Positions 7,556-13,921 of a DNA stretch of 27,739 bases are shown here, piece after piece. Position numbers and translations under genes: made by a program. The stretch comes from Candidatus Peribacteria bacterium (GTDB lineage Bacteria > Patescibacteriota > Gracilibacteria > UBA1369 > GCA-2718715): the NCBI GenBank assembly GCA_943349385.1, contig CALQZM010000004.1, forward strand, positions 1-27,739, written 5' to 3'. Numbering within the stretch: the stretch's first letter is position 1; every line of letters starts with the position of its first letter. Below the pieces are notes generated by a model. It searched no databases. It was not told where the DNA came from and saw nothing but the letters and a program-made list of their open reading frames with translations.

Positions 7556-8008
7556 TTAGAATGGTAAGTCGTCGATAGAAATTTCTTCTTCTACTACATC
7601 ATCAGCTTTAGACGAGCTTGGTTGTTGAGCGTAGCTTGGTTCTGAGTCGTAACCACTAGTTGCTCCGTCACCTTCTCTAGAATTAAGCATTATTAAGTTT
7701 TCAACTATGATTTCTGTTTTATATCTTTTGATTCCATCGTCGCCTTCCCAGTCTCTAGTTTGAATTCTACCTTCTGCGAATACTTTTTTACCTTTTTTTA
7801 AGTAACTTTGGCATATTTCAGCTAGTTTACCCCATGCTACCATATTGTGGAACTCGGCTTTTTCTTGTTTGTTGCCTGTTTGGTCTCTCCATGTATGATT
7901 GGTAGCGATTGTGAATGAAGCTACTAGTGTGCCTGAAGGCGTTTGTCTAACTTCTGGGTCTTTTGTTAAGTTTCCGATAATTTGTGCTCGGTTCAGTGAC
8001 ATCGACAT
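7556..8008 (-). CDS. ssb: Single-stranded DNA-binding protein
   Basis: SSB coats ssDNA as a tetramer during replication and repair and recruits partners through its acidic tail. The 150-residue protein has the OB fold at about residues 3-110 (LNRAQIIGNLTKDPEVRQTPSGT, then FHNMVAWGKLAEICQSYLKKGKKVFAEGRIQTRDWE). A low-complexity Ser/Gln linker follows, and then the canonical acidic tip ending DDLPF. The ATG at 8008 and a second in-frame ATG at 8002 (giving MSLNRAQ, the family norm) are both possible, and AAAGG lies just upstream. The gene is monocistronic with its own promoter and terminator. Confidence 0.96.
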   Translation of the reverse strand: MSMSLNRAQIIGNLTKDPEVRQTPSGTLVASFTIATNHTWRDQTGNKQEKAEFHNMVAWGKLAEICQSYLKKGKKVFAEGRIQTRDWEGDDGIKRYKTEIIVENLIMLNSREGDGATSGYDSEPSYAQQPSSSKADDVVEEEISIDDLPF

Positions 8009-8042
8009 AGCCTTTGGGGTTATTTTTTTATAATACTAAATG

Positions 8043-8072
8043 ATTTTAAGTCATACTTTGGGTTAATTTCAA
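8043..8072 (-). promoter_or_regulatory. Candidate ssb promoter
   Basis: On the minus strand TTGAAA (8067-8072) and TAAAAT (8043-8048) are spaced by 18 nt. They predict a start about 28 nt before the ssb ATG at 8008. Confidence 0.4.
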
Positions 8073-8100
8073 GTATTTTGTTGTAAGTGGGTTTTCTAAA

Positions 8101-8211
8101 CTATAAATTAATGGTAGAATGTATATAAGCTGTAAAAAATCCGGCAATTGCCCCTACAGTATACATTATTATAATTAACAGTTTTCTTTTTTGACTAAGT
8201 ATATCTTTCAT
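8101..8211 (-). CDS. Possible 36-residue single-TM membrane protein
   Basis: ATG at 8211 opens a 36-codon frame ending in TAG. It encodes a basic N-terminus (MKDILSQKRK) followed by one strongly hydrophobic segment (LLIIIMYTVGAIAGFFTAYI), the inside-positive layout of a single-span small membrane protein. It overlaps the first 21 nt of the methylase gene in divergent orientation and has no Shine-Dalgarno. AT-rich DNA can produce such frames by chance. The function is unknown. Confidence 0.25.
   Translation of the reverse strand: MKDILSQKRKLLIIIMYTVGAIAGFFTAYIHSTINL
8148..8175 (+). promoter_or_regulatory. Candidate promoter for the RNA methylase - tRNA-Asn unit
   Basis: TTGCCC (8148-8153) and a perfect TATAAT (8170-8175) are spaced by 16 nt. 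The predicted start is about 8182, only some 9 nt before the TTG start codon, so the transcript would be nearly leaderless. Confidence 0.5.
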
Positions 8212-9384
8212 ATCGGTACAAATTTACATTTAGCTTTTGCAGAAGTAGTTTCTGTATATGGATTAAAGTCAATTAAAGGGTATCAAAGAGATTATCTTTT
8301 AGTTGAATTAAACTTTGAATTTACTCAGTCTCATCTAGATAAGCTAGGGTCAGTTATAGAAGTGTATCAAGTATTAAGTGAGCCAAGTTACCTAGACGAG
8401 AACTTAATTGCAGATGATTTATCAAGTCATAGTTTTGAAAGTAAAGTGTTATTTGGAGTTAGTTCGAACTTTCTCGATGGTAAGCATAAACTAGATGTCT
8501 TAAAACGAGTTAAAAAAAATGTAAAGTTTTCTTGTCGTTTCCTAGAGTCCATTACTGCTGCCTCAATTAAGAGTGGTGGTGCATTAAATGTTAAAACATT
8601 CGTGTACGGATTTTTTGAATTTTTGAATGTTAAATACTTTGCCCGATTATCGGCAATTCAAGATATTGATTCCTATTCTCGACGTGATTTTGGAAAGCCT
8701 TATAGATCAGCTAAACTTGGAATGTTACCGCCTAAATTGTCGCAAGTAATGCTTAATTTAGCGGGTGGAAAATCAGTTTATGATCCTTTCTGTGGAACTG
8801 GAACAATTTTAATTGAAGCTATCTTAGCAGGTAAAAAAGCAAAAGGATCTGATCTACAAACTGTAAATATTGAAGGAACTAAGAGTAATCTTCAATGGTT
8901 GGTTGATAATTTTCAATACCATTTTGGCGGTAATCCTCCGAAATTAAATTTAGAAAAAAATGTCTTTGAAGCCGATGCTACTAAGATGAAATCCACCTAT
9001 TTAACAGGTGTAGACTGTATTGTTACTGAAGGATTTTTAGGTGCCCCTAAACGTGGAACTGAGTACGATAAAGAGCTTGAGTCAGAAATTGTAGAATTGG
9101 GAGAACTATATTATTTGTTTCTAAAAGCCTTGGCTAAAGTTAATAGCTTAGCAGGATTTACAGTTGTTTTAACTCTGCCTGTATTTAAAGGCTCTAAGCC
9201 GAAAGATCCTAAAAACTTTTTTATTGAAAATTTAGTTGAAAAATTACCGGCACTTGGATATAGTGTTTCTGCTTTAGTTCCAAGCAATGATTTTGGAATC
9301 AAAGCAAAAGAGTCAGTTCTGTATAAACGAAACGATCAAAAAGTGTTTCGACAAGTATACAGGTTAACACATCGAGGCAAATAA
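8191..9384 (+). CDS. Trm11/UPF0020-like SAM-dependent RNA methyltransferase
   Basis: This 397-residue protein has the layout of THUMP-type RNA guanine-N2 methyltransferases. The N-terminal region starts KYIFHIGTNLHLAFAEV, as in Trm11-like proteins. GKPYRSAKLGMLPPKLSQVMLNLA precedes the SAM-binding motif I DPFCGTGTILIEA (198-210), and DLQ (221) is the acidic motif II. Motif IV, usually (N/D)PPYG, reads DCIVTEGFLGAP (275-286), a divergent form. A role in tRNA modification is likely by family, and tRNA-Asn lies 40 nt downstream, apparently in the same transcript. The start is TTG: an in-frame TAA lies five codons upstream and no other start fits the conserved N-terminus. The exact target base is unknown. 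Confidence 0.8.
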   Translation: MTKYIFHIGTNLHLAFAEVVSVYGLKSIKGYQRDYLLVELNFEFTQSHLDKLGSVIEVYQVLSEPSYLDENLIADDLSSHSFESKVLFGVSSNFLDGKHKLDVLKRVKKNVKFSCRFLESITAASIKSGGALNVKTFVYGFFEFLNVKYFARLSAIQDIDSYSRRDFGKPYRSAKLGMLPPKLSQVMLNLAGGKSVYDPFCGTGTILIEAILAGKKAKGSDLQTVNIEGTKSNLQWLVDNFQYHFGGNPPKLNLEKNVFEADATKMKSTYLTGVDCIVTEGFLGAPKRGTEYDKELESEIVELGELYYLFLKALAKVNSLAGFTVVLTLPVFKGSKPKDPKNFFIENLVEKLPALGYSVSALVPSNDFGIKAKESVLYKRNDQKVFRQVYRLTHRGK

Positions 9385-9424
9385 AAGGTTTGAATACGGA
9401 CTTTTAAATGCCAAGACCGCATAC

Positions 9425-9499
9425 TCCCCTGTAGCTCAGCGGTAGAGCAACCGGCTGTTAACCGGTAGGTCACTAGTTCGAATCTAGTCGGGGGAGCCA
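9425..9499 (+). tRNA. tRNA-Asn (anticodon GUU)
   Basis: A full cloverleaf is visible. The acceptor TCCCCTG pairs with CGGGGGA, and the D stem GCTC/GAGC holds an AGCGGTA loop. The anticodon stem ACCGG/CCGGT holds loop CTGTTAA with anticodon GTT. The variable loop is AGGTC, and the T stem ACTAG/CTAGT holds loop TTCGAAT. The discriminator is G, as in Asn tRNAs, and the 3' CCA is encoded. It follows the methylase by 40 nt and precedes a terminator. Confidence 0.97.
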
Positions 9500-9506
9500 C
9501 ATGATG

Positions 9507-9539
9507 AGCCATAGGAGAAATTCTTTGGCTTTTCTTTTT
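9507..9539 (+). terminator. Intrinsic terminator after tRNA-Asn
   Basis: AGCCA (9507-9511) pairs with TGGCT (9526-9530). One mismatch is followed by four inner pairs that close a GAAA tetraloop. The hairpin is followed by TTTCTTTTT. It ends the methylase - tRNA unit. Confidence 0.8.
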
Positions 9540-9572
9540 ACTTGATTTGTGCCAGCTACTTTGTGCTAATTG

Positions 9573-10886
9573 TCATAGAGAAGTTGAGGCATCATTATAG
9601 TTTTTAGTTAGCACTTTGTATCCCCTGCTGCTCATGGCGATTAGGGTTGTAATGAGTCCTATGATGGCAGCTATTATAAATACTAGGGCAATTCCTCGGT
9701 TTGGGGCTGTTCCAAAGTAGGGGCCAATTGTGTTGGCTAGGTAGCCTGTGGTCATTGATGGAATAATTATAAAGTTGGCAATTGGGGCAATTATAAAGGC
9801 TGTTAGTGGTGAAGCTGACATTTCTATGCTTTGGGCCAGTCCGAATACGCGCCCCTGTTTTTGATATGGTACAACTTTTTGAATGACTGTTTGTTCGATG
9901 GCTTCTATATAAGGGACTAGTAGGGTCCAGATTAAAGTACCGATGGCTAGCAGAATTACAGACTCTTTTAATGGGAAAATCATAGAATTTATCCACATGA
10001 TTATGTTGATAATAAAAAGTGTTTTGATTGGGTTTTTGCCTAAACCTTTTTTTGCAATAACTAATCCTCCTATTATAAAGCCAGTACTAAGTACTCCATA
10101 CATTATGCCCCAGGTTTGAACCGAAGTTAGTTCGATTCCGTATGGGTCAATTAAGGCTAAAAATACTCCGCCTAAAAGATTGTTAAAGGTGCTGTAAAAA
10201 ATAAGTGGAAACAGTCCAGGAATTTCTGAAACTATTTTGATAGTTTGTTTTATGTTGGATCTCTTTTGGGTGTCATTTACTGGATGCTCGTTTAAGATTT
10301 CAGGCTCTGGAATTTTGGTGAAAACTAGTTGTATAACTGTTATTGTGATTATAGTGATTGCAGTAATTTGGACAGTAAACATTCCTGTAAACCCAAGTGC
10401 GAGTCCGCTGAATATACCAGCGATGGATCCTGCTATTCCAATAATCATTCCAGATAATCCATTCATTCGATCTCTTTTAGCTTCGGGAACAAGTAAAGTT
10501 ACAAGTGTTGGGGTTAAAATGTTTCTAATATTCCCAGCAATAATTGCTACTAAGTTTAGGCCCATAAAAATCCAAATGGCAGGATTTTTGATGTTGGTAA
10601 AAGCCTCACTCGGAGTAAAATAATAAAATATAGCAGCAAAAATAAAAAATACTAAAGTAACTAAACTTGAGCCCATCATTACTTTTTTCTTTTTATTGTG
10701 ATCGACAATAGAGCCAAACAAAAAGGCTAAACTGGCATTTAACACTATGAAACAAGCATTAAAATAGGCCGTAGTCATCACCGATTTTGTTACTGCGTAA
10801 GCCCAGTACGAAAGTGCAAACCAAACTATATTATTAGCTAAAATTGCGATTAAATTGTTGGTGATAACCTGGTAGAAAGTTTTCAT
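9573..10886 (-). CDS. Major facilitator superfamily transporter
   Basis: This is a 437-residue integral membrane protein with about 12 hydrophobic segments, of the MFS drug-efflux/EntS-like type. TM1 is in NNLIAILANNIVWFALSYWAYAVT. The loop between TM2 and TM3 carries the MFS signature as GSIVDHNKKKKVMMGSS (G...D...KK). A cytoplasmic central loop with charged residues (PEPEILNEHPVNDTQKRSNIK) separates the two halves, and the tail is cytoplasmic (SSRGYKVLTKNYND). The substrate cannot be read from sequence. It is monocistronic and convergent to the tRNA unit. It is the only gene here ending in TGA. A long overlapping frame at 9604-9996 is a shadow of its coding sequence. Confidence 0.9.
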   Translation of the reverse strand: MKTFYQVITNNLIAILANNIVWFALSYWAYAVTKSVMTTAYFNACFIVLNASLAFLFGSIVDHNKKKKVMMGSSLVTLVFFIFAAIFYYFTPSEAFTNIKNPAIWIFMGLNLVAIIAGNIRNILTPTLVTLLVPEAKRDRMNGLSGMIIGIAGSIAGIFSGLALGFTGMFTVQITAITIITITVIQLVFTKIPEPEILNEHPVNDTQKRSNIKQTIKIVSEIPGLFPLIFYSTFNNLLGGVFLALIDPYGIELTSVQTWGIMYGVLSTGFIIGGLVIAKKGLGKNPIKTLFIINIIMWINSMIFPLKESVILLAIGTLIWTLLVPYIEAIEQTVIQKVVPYQKQGRVFGLAQSIEMSASPLTAFIIAPIANFIIIPSMTTGYLANTIGPYFGTAPNRGIALVFIIAAIIGLITTLIAMSSRGYKVLTKNYNDASTSL

Positions 10887-11224
10887 TTATAAGTTTAATT
10901 TATAATCCCCTTTTTTTATTTGTATTTTTGTACAGAATTTATCTCGTCAGTCTTCCTATAATTTTTTTAAGTACGGCAAGTGTTTTCTACCTTTTTAAAA
11001 AGTTAATGGTCTTCGGTACGAAGGTCTCTTTTAAACCAAACTATATTGATCGGTTGTTTGCTTATTCTTAAAACTTAAGTATTAAGAATATAGCAAATTA
11101 AAGTTATTTCTCAATGGTGAGTATTACGTTTTTTATATGTTATTATTAACTTTCATTTACATCTACTATTAGTTGACATATATTGTTTCTCGTCTTTAAA
11201 GACTTTTAGTCAGTAATAATAATT
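10887..11224. other. Divergent intergenic region with inverted repeats
   Basis: This 338-base gap lies between divergent genes. It holds a small CTTCG-GTA-CGAAG hairpin (11011-11023). It also holds a 9-bp inverted repeat TATTCTTAA (11063-11071) / TTAAGAATA (11082-11090), whose spacer contains the palindrome ACTTAAGT. A 21-codon frame at 11006-11071 (MVFGTKVSFKPNYIDRLFAYS) ends inside that repeat, a possible leader peptide but unsupported. The promoter for the downstream gene is listed separately. No longer ORF or RNA gene was recognised. Confidence 0.5.
11173..11203 (+). promoter_or_regulatory. Candidate promoter with palindrome over the -10
   Basis: A perfect -35 TTGACA (11173-11178), 16 nt and TTTAAA (11195-11200) predict a start about 18 nt before the ATG at 11225. 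The -10 sits inside the 12-bp perfect palindrome GTCTTTAAAGAC (11192-11203), a plausible operator. Confidence 0.45.
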
Positions 11225-12091
11225 ATGTCTGTAAGTATAAGTAATTTTGGGAATTCGTACGATAGTAGACCAGATATAGTGCTAATTTGTCCACATGGTG
11301 ATGATGGCGCTGAATTTATTAATCAGCATAATATTAAGCAGTTAGTTACTGATCCTGTTGTATTTGATAAATATAATTTCTTTAAAACTGATCGTGGCTC
11401 TCGTGAATTAACTATAGAAATTGCAAAGCAAATTGTTGCAAAGTCTAATAATTTAATGGTTGAAGTCGTTGATGTTCAGATTCCAAGGTCTGTATTAGAT
11501 TGTAATAGAATTCCTGGTCGTGAATTAAGAAGAGTGGCTGATTGGAATAATAATCAAGTTTTAGCCAATGAATTAAGTTCTATCCATACAGAAGTTATAA
11601 ATCTTGTTCTGGAAAGGTTGGCGAATATGTCCAGGAAAGGTGTTTATCTTGATGTCCATACAATGGCTGATTACTCTCCTATTGGTGCAAGTTTTGACGT
11701 TAATGCACCTGCGCTAGAAGAATACCACGAAGATTTAGAAGGGTATGTGTCTAACTTTTTAGTTATTGACAATGATCTTCAAAAAAGATCGATTGATTTG
11801 ATTTGTAGTAACGGATCTACATTATTGGCTGACCTTTCTTTGTTGCATGGTGTTGAGCAAGTCTTACAGAATTCTGGGGTGCCGTTTGCTAGGAATCGGC
11901 CTTATGCTTTAAATTCTCGAATAATGTCGAATCTATATGCAGAAACGTATTCTGGGCTTACAGTAGATTTTTTAAAAGGATCGTTATTGGGTGGTAGTAA
12001 AGATATTTTGTTTTCGCCGATTGATTCATATGCAGTTACTGAAGTAGCTGCTCCTTTTTCAAGGGCCTTAATTGAAAGGTTAAGTTATTAG
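11225..12091 (+). CDS. N-formylglutamate amidohydrolase-like metallohydrolase
   Basis: The 288-residue protein shows the spaced motifs of the N-formylglutamate amidohydrolase (PF05013) / zinc carboxypeptidase-like fold: ICPHGDDGAEF (about 22-32, metal-ligand His and acidic residue), DRGSRELTIEIAKQI, RSVLDCNRIPG (the family D-N-R) and YLDVHTM (about 141-147, second metal His). No signal peptide is seen, so it is cytosolic. The true substrate, whether formyl-amino acid, peptide or another amide, cannot be read from sequence. No histidine-degradation genes flank it, so the classical hut role is unlikely. It is preceded by a good -35 and followed after 75 nt by the ABC-F gene. Confidence 0.6.
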   Translation: MSVSISNFGNSYDSRPDIVLICPHGDDGAEFINQHNIKQLVTDPVVFDKYNFFKTDRGSRELTIEIAKQIVAKSNNLMVEVVDVQIPRSVLDCNRIPGRELRRVADWNNNQVLANELSSIHTEVINLVLERLANMSRKGVYLDVHTMADYSPIGASFDVNAPALEEYHEDLEGYVSNFLVIDNDLQKRSIDLICSNGSTLLADLSLLHGVEQVLQNSGVPFARNRPYALNSRIMSNLYAETYSGLTVDFLKGSLLGGSKDILFSPIDSYAVTEVAAPFSRALIERLSY

Positions 12092-12117
12092 CGTTTTAAG
12101 CCTTATGGTATTGATAT

Positions 12118-12155
12118 TTTCTTGTAATCAGTGTAAAAACAAGAAAGTTTATAAT
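12118..12155 (+). promoter_or_regulatory. Inverted repeat and -10 box before the ABC-F gene
   Basis: TTTCTTGT (12118-12125) and ACAAGAAA (12139-12146) form an 8-bp inverted repeat with a 13-nt spacer. A perfect TATAAT follows at 12150-12155, 11 nt before the ATG at 12167. No good -35 is spaced to it. The repeat may be an operator, or a weak terminator for the upstream gene. Confidence 0.35.
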
Positions 12156-12166
12156 AAAATAAAAAT

Positions 12167-13663
12167 ATGAATCAAGGAAATGTTATTCTTAGTTTTGATA
12201 AGGTGTCGTTTGCTTATGATCCAAACAAGCCTTTATTAGAAGAAACTAGCTTTACTGTTAGAGAGAACTCTAAAATTACGATTATGGGTCAAAATGGTGC
12301 TGGTAAAAGTACTATTTTTAAACTTATTTTAGGATCAGCAAATAATATAGCTGACTTAACAGATGAAATGGTTTTAAAGCCTACCTCTGGAAAAGTTAAT
12401 ATTTTGAATAATGCTAAAGTAGGTATTGCTCTGCAAGTCATGCCAAAACGCTATTTTGAATGTACTGTTTTAGAATATTTTGAGTCTGCTTTTAGTGAAA
12501 AAATTTATCATATTGAAAAGTTAATCAAAGAAGTTTTAGAGGTAGTGCATTTGACTGCTCCATTAGATAAGAAAATTAAAGATTTCTCAGGTGGTCAATT
12601 GGCACGATTATTATTAGCTTATGCCCTGATTCAAGAACCGGATATTTTGCTTTTAGATGAGCCTACTAATAATTTAGATGCAGATGGAATCGGACATTTG
12701 ACTGGATTTTTGATGATGTATGAAAAAACGGTAATTATAATTTCGCATGATGCAGGATTTTTAAATTCTTTTACAGATGGTGTCTTGAATTTAGATGTTT
12801 ATACCAAAAAAGTTGAGCAGTACCAAGGAGATTACTTTGATGTTATAGATCAAATAGCAATCCAGATAGATAAAGAAGAAAAAAAGAATGCCCAATTAAA
12901 AAGAAATATTCAAGATCGTAAAGACAAAATCAACTTTTTTGCTAATAAAGGAGGTAAAATGCGTCGTTTAGCGAGTAAATTGAGGGACGAGGTTGAAGAA
13001 GACGAAGGAAGTATGGTAGACGTTAAAAAAGATGATAAAACAATCCGAAAATTTACTATTCCGGTTCAGGATTGGTCTGATGTTACGGTTAAAATTAATT
13101 CAGTAGGAGTAGTGCACAATCATGATATGGTTCAAAAGCCTGTTGAGCTTAAACTGTTTTCAACTAGCAAACTTGAAGTTGTAGGTCCAAACGGGATCGG
13201 TAAAAGTACTTTTTTACATGAACTTGCTTCTGGACAGGCTAAAGGAGCATTTATTACTGAAGGATTACGAGTTGGATATTATCAACAGGATTTCGCTGGT
13301 CTAGATTTTAATAAAACAGTATTTGAAACATTAGAAGAAGTTTGTGAAATTCCTAATAATGAAATAATTTATTCTGCTGCTGCTCACTTTTTATTAACTT
13401 CTGAGTTAGTTAAAAACAAGGTTGGATCTTTGTCTGAAGGTCAAAAAGGACTATTGTGTTATGCTAGATTTGTGCTTTTGAAACCAGGACTATTAATTCT
13501 TGATGAACCAACAAATCATATTAATTTTAGACATATTCCAATTATTGCTGAAGCTGTAAATAATTTTAAAGGTGCTGTGATCTTAGTGTCGCATATGCAT
13601 GAATTTGTGGATGAAATCAAATTTGATCAAACTTTGGATTTAAAAACGTTGATTAATAAGTAG
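12167..13663 (+). CDS. ABC-F family ATPase (ribosome-associated type)
   Basis: The 498-residue soluble protein has two ABC domains and no transmembrane part, as in ABC-F translation factors such as EttA, Uup, YbiT and the antibiotic-protection proteins. Domain 1 has Walker A GQNGAGKST (41-49), signature FSGGQ (140-144), Walker B ILLLDEPTNNLD (160-171) and H-loop His194. The linker (about 235-295) is highly charged (KRNIQDRKDK...MRRLASKLRDE), like the P-site-tRNA-interaction motif. Domain 2 has GPNGIGKST (340-348), LSEGQ (422-426), LLILDEPTNHIN (442-453) and His476. The D-loop Asp of domain 2 is replaced by Asn (TNHIN instead of TNHLD). Probable role: resolving stalled ribosomes, by family inference. 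Confidence 0.88.
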   Translation: MNQGNVILSFDKVSFAYDPNKPLLEETSFTVRENSKITIMGQNGAGKSTIFKLILGSANNIADLTDEMVLKPTSGKVNILNNAKVGIALQVMPKRYFECTVLEYFESAFSEKIYHIEKLIKEVLEVVHLTAPLDKKIKDFSGGQLARLLLAYALIQEPDILLLDEPTNNLDADGIGHLTGFLMMYEKTVIIISHDAGFLNSFTDGVLNLDVYTKKVEQYQGDYFDVIDQIAIQIDKEEKKNAQLKRNIQDRKDKINFFANKGGKMRRLASKLRDEVEEDEGSMVDVKKDDKTIRKFTIPVQDWSDVTVKINSVGVVHNHDMVQKPVELKLFSTSKLEVVGPNGIGKSTFLHELASGQAKGAFITEGLRVGYYQQDFAGLDFNKTVFETLEEVCEIPNNEIIYSAAAHFLLTSELVKNKVGSLSEGQKGLLCYARFVLLKPGLLILDEPTNHINFRHIPIIAEAVNNFKGAVILVSHMHEFVDEIKFDQTLDLKTLINK

Positions 13664-13921
13664 ATTTATCAAGCAGTCACTTGCACTACTGTAGGTTCCT
13701 ATTTGTCCGTTAGATCTACTTTCTCTATGACAAAGTATTGAATAATATAAGGTGATTACTTGTATTAATGACATAGTCCCTAGTGCTTTCTTTAGATTTC
13801 TTCTTGCATTCTGTTGTTGACTAGTGTAGTTTTTGTTATCAAGTGAGTTTTGTCGTGGGGTTTTAATACGATATTGCGGCTATAGAACTCACGAGAAAAT
13901 ATTAACTCACTTTTTTAGAAA
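13664..13921 (+). promoter_or_regulatory. Helicase leader with two mutually exclusive hairpins
   Basis: This is a 258-nt non-coding gap before the DEAD-box gene. GTGAGTT (13843-13849) has two possible partners. With 13882-13892 (...AACTCAC) it makes an 11-bp stem including two G-U pairs. With 13904-13912 (AACTCACTT) the same strand, 13841-13849, makes a perfect 9-bp stem followed at once by a T-run, terminator-like and only 10 nt before the ATG. No Shine-Dalgarno is visible. The arrangement suits attenuation or a temperature-sensitive leader, as known for cold-induced helicase mRNAs, but is unproven. The first part (13664-13840) shows nothing recognisable. Confidence 0.45.

Noticed and set aside
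9604..9996. 130-codon minus-strand frame
   Set aside because: It lies in another frame within the MFS gene, and its product is a low-complexity Asn/His/Ser-rich sequence, a typical shadow.
11006..11071. 21-codon leader peptide before the amidohydrolase-like gene
   Set aside because: It has no ribosome site, no run of regulatory codons and lies upstream of the predicted promoter, so it would not be in the mRNA.
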